64,000 bases of DNA from Xylanibacter oryzae DSM 17970 (GTDB lineage Bacteria; Bacteroidota; Bacteroidia; Bacteroidales; Bacteroidaceae), in contig NZ_KK073873.1 of assembly GCF_000585355.1 (NCBI RefSeq), positions 1,576,703 through 1,640,702 on the forward strand, given 5' to 3'. Shown piece by piece: positions 8,645-18,961 of this stretch. A program made the translations under genes and the position numbers. The notes below the pieces were generated by a model. The model ran no database searches, was not told the DNA's origin, and worked only from the letters and a program-made list of their open reading frames with translations. Position 1 is the stretch's first letter, and each line of letters begins with the position of its first letter.

Positions 8645-10099
8645 TTAATTCTTTTCTACGACATTTGGCAAATGAAACATATAAGATTTATCAAAGACTT
8701 CTTTGACCTTATTTATTTCTAAGAATGTAGTGCCGCCACCTTCTCCAAAACTTCCACTGAGATAGGCAATCTTATCTTCCTCACAAATATAACCTTTTTG
8801 ACGAAGCATCCTCAGTGCAGCCACAAAGCAATCCTGTGTGCTCATCTGTTCATGCTGATATACAGGTATTACACCATAACTCAGCGCTAACAATCTCTGC
8901 AACTTCTCATTATAACAAATGGCAAGAACAGGATTAGGACCACGGAAAGCAGCTAAGTTCCTAGCAGTACGTCCAGTACTACTATCTGTAATAATTCCTT
9001 TGACATTCAACTTCTCTGTTGCATCAATAGCACTTTTTGCAAGGAACTCGGTAACATTGCTGTTCGTATTCAGAGGTACCTCAATGTCATTTTCCTTAAT
9101 TTTATCTTTTTCTGCCTGTTCTGCAATAGCAGCCATAGTAGTAACAGCCTCTAATGGATATTTTCCAGAGGCAGTCTCGCCACTCAACATTAGAGCATCT
9201 GTCCGATAATATATAGCATTAGCTATGTCTGTAACCTCAGCTCTTGTTGGTCTAGGATTATTTATCATTGTATGCAACATCTGAGTTGCAACAATAACTG
9301 GCTTTTTAGCGATAACACATTTACGAATAATCTGTCTCTGGATACCAGGTATTCTCTCTATAGGAACTTCTATACCAAGATCGCCCCTAGCTATCATTAT
9401 CCCATAAGAAGCTTCAATAATCTCATCAATATTATCCACTCCTTCTTGATTTTCAATCTTAGAGATAATCTTTATATCACTATTATGCTCATCCAAAATA
9501 CGCTGTACCGCAAGTACATCCTCTCTGTTACGCACGAAAGAATGGGCAATGAAATCTATATTCTCATCAATTGCCAATAAAATATTTCGTTTATCTTTCT
9601 CGGTCAAGGCTGGCAAATCAATATGTGCTCCTGGAACATTAACACTCTTATGTGAGCCTAAATTACCATCGTTTCGAACCTCAGCAAGTAAAGAATCTCC
9701 CTCCTTGCCTATAATTTTCATATCCAACTCACCATCATCAAACAACACATCATCACCAACTTTGACATCACTGGCAAAATTCTGATATGAAACATTGACA
9801 AAATCATGTGTAGTATCATTATCTGGATTACCACATATTCTAACTTTTTCTCCAGTTTTATAGGGAATTGGTTCTTCGTTTCCTGTTGAGCGTACCTCAG
9901 GACCTTTCGTATCTATAAGTATACCTATGTGTTTAGATACACTTCTGGTATTTTTAATAATTGTACGTATCCCGTCGGGTGTTGCATGAGCAGTATTCAT
10001 TCTTACGACATTCATACCTGCATTAAACAGGTCGCGTATGAAAGCCGTATCACATCTACGATCACTAATTGAAGCAACAATTTTAGTCTGTTTCATCAT
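8645..10099 (-). CDS. pyk: Pyruvate kinase
   Basis: Last glycolytic step: phosphoenolpyruvate plus ADP to pyruvate plus ATP. The 484-residue protein has the pyruvate kinase barrel motifs DTKGPEVRS, the metal/substrate segment IMIARGDLGIEVP, and KPVIVATQMLHTM, plus the C-terminal allosteric domain. The N-terminal RxNxxH segment reads RMNTAH rather than the common RLNFSH. The start is one of two adjacent Met codons. The promoter box lies ~35 nt upstream and the terminator is shared with pgk. Confidence 0.96.
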   Translation of the reverse strand: MMKQTKIVASISDRRCDTAFIRDLFNAGMNVVRMNTAHATPDGIRTIIKNTRSVSKHIGILIDTKGPEVRSTGNEEPIPYKTGEKVRICGNPDNDTTHDFVNVSYQNFASDVKVGDDVLFDDGELDMKIIGKEGDSLLAEVRNDGNLGSHKSVNVPGAHIDLPALTEKDKRNILLAIDENIDFIAHSFVRNREDVLAVQRILDEHNSDIKIISKIENQEGVDNIDEIIEASYGIMIARGDLGIEVPIERIPGIQRQIIRKCVIAKKPVIVATQMLHTMINNPRPTRAEVTDIANAIYYRTDALMLSGETASGKYPLEAVTTMAAIAEQAEKDKIKENDIEVPLNTNSNVTEFLAKSAIDATEKLNVKGIITDSSTGRTARNLAAFRGPNPVLAICYNEKLQRLLALSYGVIPVYQHEQMSTQDCFVAALRMLRQKGYICEEDKIAYLSGSFGEGGGTTFLEINKVKEVFDKSYMFHLPNVVEKN

Positions 10100-10132
10100 A
10101 TATATTGGGCATTAATTTTAAATAGTAAGTTG

Positions 10133-10140
10133 CAAAGTTA
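10133..10140 (-). promoter_or_regulatory. -7 promoter box for pyk
   Basis: CAAAGTTA on the plus strand is TAACTTTG on the minus strand, 34 nt upstream of the pyk start. Confidence 0.6.
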
Positions 10141-10215
10141 GCCAAAAATAACGAAACATTTTACTGATGATTAATATTTTTTTGTTAAAAGTTTGCTCAT
10201 ATAACAATTTATTGC

Positions 10216-10223
10216 TAATTTTG
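10216..10223 (+). promoter_or_regulatory. -7 promoter box for the sigma factor gene
   Basis: TAATTTTG followed by CG, about 80 nt upstream of the ATG at 10304, divergent from the pyk promoter. Confidence 0.55.
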
Positions 10224-10303
10224 CGACATTAACATTAATAAACAATACATTCAATTATAAAAGCCTATGGGAAATTGTTACTTAATCTAAAATAAGTAAA
10301 ATA

Positions 10304-10897
10304 ATGAAAGAACTTGATAGTTTAACTGATGAACAGTTGGCCGTTTTATATATCAAAGGTAATAATTATGCATTTGATTTATTATTGAAGCGCAATCAGA
10401 CAAAGCTTTTCTCATATATTATGTTTGTTGTACGCGATGAAGAAAGAGCCAATGATGTTTTTCAGGAAACTTTTGTAAAAGCAATAAGTAAAATGCACGA
10501 ATCCAAATATTCAGACACTGGGAAATTCTGTGCATGGCTTATGCGTATTGCTCACAATATAATAATGGACTCATTCCGAGCTAACAAAAACAGAAGAATC
10601 ATTGACAATGATTCTGATAACGACATGTCTAATATAAGTAACTCTATTTTAGCTGACAGCAATATAGAAAACAGGTTCGTAAACGAACAGATACTAAAGG
10701 ATGTGAGGAAAATAATGAATTGTCTCCCTGAATCCCAGCGTGAAGTTGTCTATATGCGTTTTTTTCAAGATATGTCATTTAAGGAAATCGCTGACAACAC
10801 GGGGGTATCAATAAACACATCATTAGGGCGCATGCGATATGCCATTCTTAATATGCGGAAAATGGCTAAAATAAACAATATAACTCTAGAATTATAA
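10304..10897 (+). CDS. ECF-type RNA polymerase sigma factor
   Basis: A 197-residue sigma-70 family protein with only regions 2 and 4, the ECF layout. Region 2 contains LFSYIMFVVRDEERANDVFQ at ~38-57, and region 4 contains the helix-turn-helix MSFKEIADNTGVSINTSLGR. It should direct RNA polymerase to a specific promoter set. No anti-sigma factor or FecR-like gene is adjacent, so the controlling signal is not visible. Its last 6 nt overlap the convergent rpe gene. Confidence 0.88.
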   Translation: MKELDSLTDEQLAVLYIKGNNYAFDLLLKRNQTKLFSYIMFVVRDEERANDVFQETFVKAISKMHESKYSDTGKFCAWLMRIAHNIIMDSFRANKNRRIIDNDSDNDMSNISNSILADSNIENRFVNEQILKDVRKIMNCLPESQREVVYMRFFQDMSFKEIADNTGVSINTSLGRMRYAILNMRKMAKINNITLEL

Positions 10898-11542
10898 TTT
10901 TTTCAAAGAATGTATTGTACTAATAGGATCTATACTTTTGAAAATATATGAACCACTTACCAATACATTTACACCAGCTTTAACAAGTCTTATAGATGTT
11001 TCAGAATCTACACCACCATCAACTTCAATAAGAGCACGGCTACCGCTATCTTTGATCATCTTACGAAGACGAACTACTTTGTTGATTGTATTCTCAATAA
11101 ATTTTTGTCCTCCGAAACCAGGATTTACACTCATTATCAAAACCATATCGACATCTTGAATGATGTCTTCCAATACACATATAGGTGTAGAAGGATTAAG
11201 AGTGACTCCTGCTTTCATTCCTGTTGCATGTATTTCTTGAACAACACGATGCAAGTGTATACATGCCTCATAATGTACATTCATCATCATTGCGCCAATC
11301 CTTGCAGTTGCATTTATGTATCTTTCAGGGTTTGCTATCATAAAATGCACATCAAGAGGTTTCTCACATACAGACGCCACTGCTTCCATAACAGGGAATC
11401 CGAAAGAGATATTAGGAACAAATACTCCATCCATTACATCTAGATGAAGCCAATCGGCCTCACTCCTATTTATCATTTCAACATCACTCTTAAGATCCAA
11501 AAAATTTGCTGCCAAAAGTGAAGGTGATACTAATGTATTCAT
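10892..11542 (-). CDS. rpe: Ribulose-phosphate 3-epimerase
   Basis: Interconverts ribulose 5-phosphate and xylulose 5-phosphate in the pentose phosphate pathway. The 216-residue TIM barrel shows SPSLLAANF, LHLDVMDGVFVPN with the metal-binding His/Asp, VHFMIANPERY, SVNPGFGGQKF and EVDGGV, all diagnostic. It is the last gene of the minus-strand chain starting near 18.8 kb and overlaps the sigma factor gene by 6 nt at the 3' end. Confidence 0.96.
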   Translation of the reverse strand: MNTLVSPSLLAANFLDLKSDVEMINRSEADWLHLDVMDGVFVPNISFGFPVMEAVASVCEKPLDVHFMIANPERYINATARIGAMMMNVHYEACIHLHRVVQEIHATGMKAGVTLNPSTPICVLEDIIQDVDMVLIMSVNPGFGGQKFIENTINKVVRLRKMIKDSGSRALIEVDGGVDSETSIRLVKAGVNVLVSGSYIFKSIDPISTIHSLKKL

Positions 11543-11551
11543 TTTTTATTT

Positions 11552-11680
11552 TTAGTTCAAACAAAACGTCTCCGTTTTGCCATTAATATATATTGTTCGG
11601 TAGGTATAAGCGATCTGTCGAATAAGATTCAATGTCTTTTCTGACGGTTGATTTACCTCTTTAGATGTAAAATGTTTCAT
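11552..11680 (-). CDS. Small conserved-looking ORF, 42 residues
   Basis: An intact 42-codon ORF on the minus strand between fmt and rpe, with ATG at 11680 and TAA at 11552. The product begins MKHFTSKEVNQPSEKTLNLI and continues RQIAYTYRTIYINGKTETFC. It is hydrophilic, without a signal peptide. Codon use is like that of its neighbours and it fills almost the whole gap (stop 9 nt before the rpe start). From memory, small proteins with an IRQIAYTYR-like core occur in other Bacteroidales, but I cannot check this. Function unknown. Confidence 0.62.
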   Translation of the reverse strand: MKHFTSKEVNQPSEKTLNLIRQIAYTYRTIYINGKTETFCLN

Positions 11681-11736
11681 AGGCTACTTTTTAATTAATA
11701 CACCTATTAAACGCTAATATACCATTATTTATTATA

Positions 11737-12723
11737 TTATTCTACATGAAAATTCACAATATTGTGCAGTCCATTTACAAAATCGCGAGCTTTCATACGC
11801 TTTTTTCCTGCCAACTGCAATTCTTCAATATGCAAGTTTCCATCTGACAATCTTATAATCAAAGTTTCATTTTCAATTTCTACTTTGCCTGGGATATCTT
11901 CTGGTGCATATCCTGTTGCAGACATAACCCTTGAAGAATAGATCTTAAGTATTTGTCTTGTTCCATCGTCATATACTAATTCTGTCCAAGCACCTGGATA
12001 CGGTGATAAGCCTCTTATGAAATCATGGACTCTTTTTGCCGACTGCGACCAATCTATCTTACAAGTTTCTTTGTATATTTTAGGCGCTAACTTTAGGTTT
12101 TCCTCTGTCTTTACCATCTTATCTTGAGACAAAGAATCAACATTACCATCTCCTGCAATAATCATATCGATTGTTTCTGTACAAACATCAGCACCCAACT
12201 TCATAAGCCTATCATATACAACCTCTACATTATCTTCTTCATCTATTGGTATCGATTTCTGCATAATTATTCTTCCTGTATCTATATCTTTATCCAAAAA
12301 GAACGTTGTTATTCCTGTTTCCTTCTCGCCATTAATAATGGCCCAGTTGATTGGTGCAGCACCTCTGTATTGCGGAAGCAAAGCTGCATGCACATTGAAT
12401 GTTCCAAATTTTGGCATAGACCATACTATATCAGGCAACATCCTAAATGCAACTACGACCTGTAGGTCTGCCTTGTATTCACGAAGTTCTTCAACGAAAG
12501 TTTCATCTTTCATTTTTTCAGGCTGTAAAACCGGTATATCGTGTTTTAAAGCATACTGTTTAACAGCTGATTGCGTTAATACAGATCCATGTCTACCAAC
12601 AGGTTTATCCGGTTGCGTAATAACCGCTACTATATTATATTCTCCTTCGACCAGTCTTTGTAATGTTCCCACTGCAAATTCAGGTGTACCCATAAATACT
12701 ATTCTAAGATCTTGCTTTTCCAT
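11737..12723 (-). CDS. fmt: Methionyl-tRNA formyltransferase
   Basis: Formylates initiator Met-tRNA using 10-formyl-THF. The 328-residue protein has the N-terminal VFMGTPEFAVGTL, the catalytic-loop segment FNVHAALLPQYRGAAPINWA, and DIDTG, then the C-terminal anticodon-binding-like domain (FIRGLSPYPGAWT). The start follows the clc stop by 26 nt, which suggests co-transcription with clc and the upstream translation genes. Confidence 0.96.
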   Translation of the reverse strand: MEKQDLRIVFMGTPEFAVGTLQRLVEGEYNIVAVITQPDKPVGRHGSVLTQSAVKQYALKHDIPVLQPEKMKDETFVEELREYKADLQVVVAFRMLPDIVWSMPKFGTFNVHAALLPQYRGAAPINWAIINGEKETGITTFFLDKDIDTGRIIMQKSIPIDEEDNVEVVYDRLMKLGADVCTETIDMIIAGDGNVDSLSQDKMVKTEENLKLAPKIYKETCKIDWSQSAKRVHDFIRGLSPYPGAWTELVYDDGTRQILKIYSSRVMSATGYAPEDIPGKVEIENETLIIRLSDGNLHIEELQLAGKKRMKARDFVNGLHNIVNFHVE

Positions 12724-12749
12724 ACTAAAATGTATTTATAAAATGAAAA

Positions 12750-14558
12750 TTAATCCTCACTCATGTCTGCTACCATCTTGCGATACATGCTATATACTCT
12801 TTCGCGTGTTATATAGCCCTCAAGTCTTCCATCATTAGCAAGAACAGGTAACATGTTCGCATTTGTACTATCAAATTCTTTTACGACTTCTTCCATTGGG
12901 TCATTGTCACCCACTGTCGCAGGTGGAGGTGTCATCAACTGACGAACCTTAAAACGATGGTATAGTTCTATTCTGAAAACGACATGTCGAATCTTTGTGA
13001 TGTCTATTTCTCCTAGCAAGCGGCCTGCATCATCCAAAACAGGCAAGAAACTAGTTCTACTCTGACTTATGGCTCCAACAAGTTTACTTAAATCCATATC
13101 AGGGTCTACCGCTGTATATTCTTTTTCTATAACAGAATTAAGATTCATCAATGTCAATATTGCTCGGTCTGTGTGATGAGTTATCAACTTACCTTGCTTA
13201 GCAAGTCGCATACCATAAATACTATGAGGTTCAAATATTATAATTGTCAGGTATGCACATACGCTAACTATTATTAGTGGCATAAACAATTGATAGCCAC
13301 CCGTAATCTCTGCTATTAAAAATATTCCTGTAAGTGGTGCATGCATTACACCACTCATAACACCAGCCATACCTAACAAAGCATAATTTTTTTCAGGAAC
13401 ATATACGCCTATTTTATAGATATTCCAGATTCTCGCAAACAAGAAGCCACTAAAACATCCAATAAAAAGACTTGGAGCAAATGTACCACCACAACCGCCA
13501 CCACCATTGGTAGCTGAAGTAGCAAAAACTTTTGACAATAAGACCAATGAAATATATGCCATAAGCAAATTTCCATGACCATAAAATGGGGAATTATTAA
13601 GTATTGCATTCCAGTCCATTTCAGTTTTTCCATTCAATAGTAGGTTTATATCCTTATATCCTTCACCGAATAATGAAGGCAAAAAGAATATCAACAGACT
13701 CAATACGGTTCCTCCTATGGCTAATTTTATATATGGATGTTGTTGGAACTTTGCAAAAACATTTTCACATGATGTCATAGTCCTAATAAAGTACAAACTC
13801 ACTAATCCACAAAATACACCTAATAGGATACTAGCCGGAACCCTTTCCAACTGCCATGGCGCGTCTAGTGTAAAAACAAATAACGATTTAGCCCCTACAA
13901 AAATATAAGTAAAGCACGTAGCTGTCACACTAGAAATCAATATTGGCAAAAGTGATGACATTGTCAGATCTATCATCAAGACCTCCAATGTAAATACTAG
14001 TCCTGTTATAGGAGCCTTAAATATTCCGGCAATTGCACCTGCTGCACCACAGCCGACAAGCAACATTAATGTTTTATTGTCAAGTCGGAACAATTGTCCC
14101 AAATTTGAGCCGATAGCAGAACCTGTTAAAACAATAGGGGCTTCGGCTCCCACTGATCCACCAAAACCAATTGTTATAGCAGATGCAATAACAGAGCTCC
14201 AGCAATTATGCCCCTTAAGTCGACTTTGTTTAGAACTAATTGCATATAATATTCTAGTAATTCCATGACTTATATTATCCTTTACGATATATCTAACAAA
14301 CAAACTTGTAAGATATATACCTATTACAGGATAGACCAAATATAACCAGTTGTAAGAATTAGGAACAAATGAACTTGTAAGAAGAGCTTCAATCTGATTA
14401 ATTATCCAATGTAGAGAGTATGCAGCCACAGCTGTCAGTAATCCGATAACAAAGGCAAGAATGAGCACAAACTGATGCTCACTGATATGCGACTTGCACC
14501 AACTAATAAATCGGTTAGGTTTGCTTATTTCCAGACTATCTATTGCTGCTTCAGACAT
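12750..14558 (-). CDS. ClC-family chloride channel/transporter with CBS domains
   Basis: A 602-residue integral membrane protein of the ClC family. The selectivity segment reads GFGGSVGAEAP, the position of the GxEGP motif, and keeps the gating glutamate. A later GGGGCGGTFAPSLFIGC matches the second conserved segment. Residues ~445-600 form a pair of CBS domains, which usually bind adenine nucleotides and tune activity. The sequence does not say whether it is a channel or a Cl-/H+ exchanger. The upstream Sua5/YrdC gene ends at 14560, 1 nt before the start of this gene. Confidence 0.93.
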   Translation of the reverse strand: MSEAAIDSLEISKPNRFISWCKSHISEHQFVLILAFVIGLLTAVAAYSLHWIINQIEALLTSSFVPNSYNWLYLVYPVIGIYLTSLFVRYIVKDNISHGITRILYAISSKQSRLKGHNCWSSVIASAITIGFGGSVGAEAPIVLTGSAIGSNLGQLFRLDNKTLMLLVGCGAAGAIAGIFKAPITGLVFTLEVLMIDLTMSSLLPILISSVTATCFTYIFVGAKSLFVFTLDAPWQLERVPASILLGVFCGLVSLYFIRTMTSCENVFAKFQQHPYIKLAIGGTVLSLLIFFLPSLFGEGYKDINLLLNGKTEMDWNAILNNSPFYGHGNLLMAYISLVLLSKVFATSATNGGGGCGGTFAPSLFIGCFSGFLFARIWNIYKIGVYVPEKNYALLGMAGVMSGVMHAPLTGIFLIAEITGGYQLFMPLIIVSVCAYLTIIIFEPHSIYGMRLAKQGKLITHHTDRAILTLMNLNSVIEKEYTAVDPDMDLSKLVGAISQSRTSFLPVLDDAGRLLGEIDITKIRHVVFRIELYHRFKVRQLMTPPPATVGDNDPMEEVVKEFDSTNANMLPVLANDGRLEGYITRERVYSMYRKMVADMSED

Positions 14559-14559
14559 T

Positions 14560-15129
14560 TTACTTTCTTATTATAGTCACTTGTCCGTCTTGTGAAAGTT
14601 TTATTATACTTGAGGGTGTATGAGGCAGATGTTCCTGTCTACGAGTCCAGCAGACATAGTCAACAGAATCAATTATTTCTTGTGATATATCGCAATAATT
14701 AGCTGCTGCCGGTTCACCACTAACGTTAGCAGATGTAGATACCACTGCCTTTTGAAAGCGAAAACATAGTTCTTTTGAAAATTCTTCTTGAGTTATTCTC
14801 AATGCTATTGAACCATCTTCTGCAATAAGGTTAGAAGCTAAATTTACAGCACCGTCCAATATAACAGTTGTCGGCTTAGTAGCATATTCTAATAAATCCC
14901 ATGCCACATTAGGCACAACACGCACATATTTTTGCAATCTTGCATCTGAATCTACAAGACAAATAAGCGCCTTTGAATCATCTCTGTGCTTTATTTCATA
15001 TACTTTTGCTACTGCCTCTGGGTTTGTTGCATCACATCCGATGCCCCATACTGTGTCTGTAGGATAAAGAATAGTTCCACCATCCTTCATAACCTCTATT
15101 GCCTTTTTTATATCTTCTTCTTGTTTCAT
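14560..15129 (-). CDS. Sua5/YciO/YrdC family protein (likely threonylcarbamoyl-AMP synthase)
   Basis: A 189-residue YrdC-fold protein: GGTILYPTDTVWGIGCDATN near the N-terminus, KHRDDSKAL, and STSANVSGEPAA near the C-terminus. The family makes threonylcarbamoyl-AMP for the t6A modification of ANN-decoding tRNAs. A short YrdC-only protein fits tsaC, but YciO-like paralogs look similar, so the exact symbol is withheld. It lies between prfC and clc with 1-9 nt gaps. Confidence 0.85.
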   Translation of the reverse strand: MKQEEDIKKAIEVMKDGGTILYPTDTVWGIGCDATNPEAVAKVYEIKHRDDSKALICLVDSDARLQKYVRVVPNVAWDLLEYATKPTTVILDGAVNLASNLIAEDGSIALRITQEEFSKELCFRFQKAVVSTSANVSGEPAAANYCDISQEIIDSVDYVCWTRRQEHLPHTPSSIIKLSQDGQVTIIRK

Positions 15130-15138
15130 TGTAGTAAA

Positions 15139-16707
15139 CTAAAATTCACTTGTAAAGTGGAACTTAATATGTTTAAAATCCGCTTGAGCCATCTGTAGTA
15201 CATAACCGCTGTCTGCAAGGAACACATCTCTACCTGCTTTATCTACAGCCATATACTGATATTTACGTTTCTTAAAATTATCCAGCTCTTCATCATTATC
15301 ACTTTCTACCCAGCAAGCCTTATATAGGTGTACCGGTTCCCAACGACATTTTGCATTATATTCGTTCTCTAGACGATACTGAATAACCTCAAACTGTAAC
15401 TGCCCTACTGTTCCTATAATCTTTCGTCCATTAAACGTATTGGTAAATAGCTGAGCTACACCTTCGTCCATCAACTGTTCAACACCTTTATTTAACTGTT
15501 TTGAACGCATAGGATCATCATTTTCAATGTATTTAAACATCTCAGGACTAAATGAAGGAAGTCCACGGAAATGCAGTTGTTCTCCATCAGTAAGTGTATC
15601 TCCTATTTTAAATATTCCATTGTCAGGAAGTCCTACTATATCCCCGGGATAAGCCTCATCAATAGTACTTTTGCGTTGAGCCATAAACTGCGTAGGAGAA
15701 GAAAACCTAACTGTTTTATTCGTTCTGACATTAAGATAAGGCTGATTTCGTACAAATTTACCGCTACATACTTTACAAAATGCGATACATGAACGATGGT
15801 TCGGATCTATATTAGCCGTTATTTTGAAAATAAAACCTGTAAACTTAGGTTCCTCAGGTCTAACCTCACGTTCCTCGGCTTCTATTGGTCTTGGACTTGG
15901 CGCAATCTTAACAAAGCAGTTGAGCAGTTCTTGTACTCCGAAGTTATTAAGTGCACTACCAAAGAACACCGGTGCGACATCAGCATTACGATAATCGTCT
16001 ACATTAAATTCCGAATATACACCATCTACTAGTTCCAGGTCCTCCCTAAGTTTTAAGGCATCGAATTCACCAATATGCTTATTCAGTTCTTCACTATTTA
16101 TATCTACTTCAACCTTCTCTGTTACTCTTTGTTTATCAGGTGTAAAAAGGTCGAGCTTATTTTCATATATATTATATACGCCCTTAAACTTAGCACCCTG
16201 GTTAATAGGCCATGATAATGGACGTGCCTTTATCTCTAGTTCATGTTCTAGTTCATCAAGCAAATCAAATGGGTCTCTACCCTCACGGTCCATCTTATTA
16301 ATAAAAATAATCACAGGTGTTTTACGCATACGGCATACTTCCATTAATTTTCGAGTCTGTGCCTCAACACCTTTTGCACCATCTACAACTATAATTACAG
16401 AGTCAACTGCTGTAAGAGTACGGAAAGTATCCTCTGCAAAGTCCTGGTGACCAGGAGTATCCAGAATATTAACCTTATAGCCCTCGTAATCGAATTCCAT
16501 CACAGAAGTCGACACGGATATACCACGCTGTTTCTCTATATCCATCCAGTCGGATGTAGCCGTTTTCCTAATCTTATTATTTTTAACAGCACCAGCCACC
16601 TGAATCTGTCCACCGAAGAGCAGGAATTTTTCGGTCAGTGTAGTCTTACCTGCATCAGGATGCGAAATTATTGCGAAAGTTCTTCTTCTTTCTATTTCGT
16701 TATTCAT
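15139..16707 (-). CDS. prfC: Peptide chain release factor 3
   Basis: GTPase that recycles RF1/RF2 from the ribosome after termination. The 522-residue protein has G1 [13 protein letters not shown] (residues ~16-28), the switch [14 protein letters not shown], and G4 [10 protein letters not shown]. The FAEDT segment and length separate RF3 from EF-G. It sits in a chain of translation-related genes, 5 nt after rfbD. Confidence 0.97.
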   Translation of the reverse strand: MNNEIERRRTFAIISHPDAGKTTLTEKFLLFGGQIQVAGAVKNNKIRKTATSDWMDIEKQRGISVSTSVMEFDYEGYKVNILDTPGHQDFAEDTFRTLTAVDSVIIVVDGAKGVEAQTRKLMEVCRMRKTPVIIFINKMDREGRDPFDLLDELEHELEIKARPLSWPINQGAKFKGVYNIYENKLDLFTPDKQRVTEKVEVDINSEELNKHIGEFDALKLREDLELVDGVYSEFNVDDYRNADVAPVFFGSALNNFGVQELLNCFVKIAPSPRPIEAEEREVRPEEPKFTGFIFKITANIDPNHRSCIAFCKVCSGKFVRNQPYLNVRTNKTVRFSSPTQFMAQRKSTIDEAYPGDIVGLPDNGIFKIGDTLTDGEQLHFRGLPSFSPEMFKYIENDDPMRSKQLNKGVEQLMDEGVAQLFTNTFNGRKIIGTVGQLQFEVIQYRLENEYNAKCRWEPVHLYKACWVESDNDEELDNFKKRKYQYMAVDKAGRDVFLADSGYVLQMAQADFKHIKFHFTSEF

Positions 16708-16712
16708 ATATA

Positions 16713-17567
16713 TTATTGTTTCAATCTTTCAACACATTCTTTGAGGCTATCCTCCCAATAAGGAATTTCTATGCCATATGTTTCTTTTATCTTTGTTTTA
16801 TCTAGTACACTATAGGCAGGTCTTGCTGCGGGTGTAGGATATTCTTTAGTATGGAGCGGTTTTACATTGCATGATTTTATGCCTGCAATACGATGAATTG
16901 CCTTAGTAAAATCAAACCAACTTATAACACCTTCATTTGAAAAATGATATACGCCTGGATATACTCCCTTGTTTATTGCCACCATTATCACATTAGCCAA
17001 ATCACCAGCATAAGTAGGAGTTCCTATTTGATCAAAAATAACACCTAACTGAGATTTTTCTTTACCCAGACGTATCATTGTTTTCACAAAGTTATTGCCA
17101 TATATGCTATACAACCATGCAGTACGTATAATCATTGCATTTTTGCAATGATTTACGACTTCTGTTTCTCCTAACAGTTTAGTCGATCCATATACACTAT
17201 TAGGACAAGGTCTGTCCGTCTCAACGTAAGGTGTATGTTTAGTCCCGTCAAAGACATAATCCGTAGATATCTGTATTATCCATCCGTGGCGTTTTTCTAT
17301 TGCCTCTGCCAAAAAGCCAGGCGCCTCCGTATTTAGTAATTGACATAACTGTTTATTTGATTCTGCTTTATCTACAGCTGTATATGCAGCACAATTTACG
17401 ATACCATCTATTTTATTGCTATTTACGAATTCATTAATAGCCGACTGATCAGTAATGTCAAGTTCTGATACATCAGTATTAAAAAAGGTATGCTGAGGAT
17501 TTTTTTCCTCAAGCAATTGCATTTCATTTCCTAATTGCCCATTACAACCTGTTATAAGTATATTCAT
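16713..17567 (-). CDS. rfbD: dTDP-4-dehydrorhamnose reductase
   Basis: Last step of dTDP-L-rhamnose synthesis, which supplies rhamnose for surface polysaccharide. The 284-residue SDR protein starts [12 protein letters not shown] (NAD(P)-binding), and shows [20 protein letters not shown] and the catalytic YGSTKLLGE. The other rml genes are not next to it. It is 5 nt downstream of the DUF4924 gene and 5 nt upstream of prfC. Confidence 0.94.
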   Translation of the reverse strand: MNILITGCNGQLGNEMQLLEEKNPQHTFFNTDVSELDITDQSAINEFVNSNKIDGIVNCAAYTAVDKAESNKQLCQLLNTEAPGFLAEAIEKRHGWIIQISTDYVFDGTKHTPYVETDRPCPNSVYGSTKLLGETEVVNHCKNAMIIRTAWLYSIYGNNFVKTMIRLGKEKSQLGVIFDQIGTPTYAGDLANVIMVAINKGVYPGVYHFSNEGVISWFDFTKAIHRIAGIKSCNVKPLHTKEYPTPAARPAYSVLDKTKIKETYGIEIPYWEDSLKECVERLKQ

Positions 17568-17572
17568 TTTTA

Positions 17573-18124
17573 CTAATCCTGTTCCTTAAAAAGTTCGCCA
17601 TTTTTATCCTTAAAGTAATAATCGTTAAGCATCCCAACGAATGTTGTTATCTCTTTTACTGCATGCTCAGTATTAGGACTAATCGTTTTTTTCTGTAATC
17701 TGAGCATCATTACTCCATATAAGGCATCAAAGCATGTTTCTATTTCGTTTTGACCTTTATCAGCACCCTTGTGCCTCAATTCTACAATATAAGGTAAGAC
17801 CTTATAGTATTCTGAACGATAGAAAGGAAATTCTGAACTATCCAGCAATTGATTATGTAAATCAATAAGCTGTTGCACTACAACCTTGTTAATCTGCAGA
17901 TGTCCACTTTCTCGGCATCCTTCCTCGTTTATCATCCTTATAAGGTTACCATACCAGTCTGTTACTTCATCTATCTGCTCATCATTGTAACCAAATTTAC
18001 TAATGTATTCTTTTTTTATACGCGACAAACTGCATCCGTAAGCCCTTATTAAATCCTCAATTTGCCACATATACAAAGTATACTCAGCTATATTTTTTTT
18101 TCTTAAAGTCTGTGCTATATACAT
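17573..18124 (-). CDS. DUF4924 family protein
   Basis: A 183-residue soluble, mostly helical protein. The opening MYIAQTLRKKNIAEYTLYMW followed by QIEDLIRA is what I associate with the Bacteroidetes-restricted family DUF4924; function unknown. It lies in the same gene chain as rfbD and prfC, 5 nt before rfbD, which suggests co-expression but not a role. Confidence 0.75.
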   Translation of the reverse strand: MYIAQTLRKKNIAEYTLYMWQIEDLIRAYGCSLSRIKKEYISKFGYNDEQIDEVTDWYGNLIRMINEEGCRESGHLQINKVVVQQLIDLHNQLLDSSEFPFYRSEYYKVLPYIVELRHKGADKGQNEIETCFDALYGVMMLRLQKKTISPNTEHAVKEITTFVGMLNDYYFKDKNGELFKEQD

Positions 18125-18165
18125 TTTTTAAAGATAAGTAATTAATATCCTTGGCTAATCATTTT

Positions 18166-18831
18166 TTAATAAAAAGTATAGAGATTAAAAGCTGTTCCAA
18201 TAAAGAATACTATTGAAAATATAATTACGACACTCCCTATTATCTTATTTATCAAAACTATTCCTTTATCATCAAACTTGCCGCGTACTTTATCGACAAG
18301 CCAAGTGAGTCCAAACCACCACAAAAGTGCCCCAACCACGATACACATATATCCTGCCGACATTTCTAGTGGATGCTCAGGTTTCACGAACGTGAACTGA
18401 GCAAAGCAAGCCATAAACAGGAATATTATCAGTGGGTTTGAAAAACAAACAATAAAAGCAGTTACTCCATTATGAACAAGTGAGCCTCTGCCATTACCAC
18501 TTTTGTGCATTTTTTTTGTCGGATCGGATTTATAACAATATATGCCGAAAAGCATTAACATTATGCTTCCACTTAATTTTAAGTAAAACATATTCTGCAT
18601 ATTATTTATAAAATCCATCATAAAACTCATACCAAAACCAGTAATCAGTGCATATATGATGTCACTGATTGCAGCACCGACTCCGGTAACGAAACCAAAC
18701 CACCTGCCCTTATTCAATGTACGCTGTATACAAAGCACACCTACTGGACCCATTGGAGCTGATGCTATAATACCAATCAGCATTCCTTTGATCATTAAAT
18801 CTAAAATATCTATATGTATAGGAAACGGCAT
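18166..18831 (-). CDS. LysE-family exporter
   Basis: A six-segment membrane protein, 221 residues from the ATG at 18831. The first segment carries the family signature GIIASAPMGPVGVLCIQRTL, and WWFGLTWLVDKVRG lies near the C-terminus. LysE/RhtB proteins export amino acids or related compounds; the substrate is not predictable. A longer reading from 18894 adds 21 residues; the shorter start puts the first membrane segment at the usual place and lies near a TTTTGC stretch that may be the promoter. Confidence 0.85.
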   Translation of the reverse strand: MPFPIHIDILDLMIKGMLIGIIASAPMGPVGVLCIQRTLNKGRWFGFVTGVGAAISDIIYALITGFGMSFMMDFINNMQNMFYLKLSGSIMLMLFGIYCYKSDPTKKMHKSGNGRGSLVHNGVTAFIVCFSNPLIIFLFMACFAQFTFVKPEHPLEMSAGYMCIVVGALLWWFGLTWLVDKVRGKFDDKGIVLINKIIGSVVIIFSIVFFIGTAFNLYTFY

Positions 18832-18910
18832 AACGAGTGCAAAATTGCTAAAAAAATATGAAAGATACAAATTTTGTCCCATAAATCTTTGCATGATTAG
18901 GCATTTTTAT

Positions 18911-18918
18911 TATCTTTG
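18911..18918 (+). promoter_or_regulatory. -7 promoter box for the ROK kinase gene
   Basis: TATCTTTG followed by TA, 44 nt before the start codon. Confidence 0.6.
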
Positions 18919-18961
18919 TAGCTCAATTATTCATAAATCAAATTAATTAAAATCATACAAA

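Noticed and set aside
12124..12838. Plus-strand ORFs over fmt and the clc end
   Set aside because: Shadows of well-identified minus-strand genes, with no family features.
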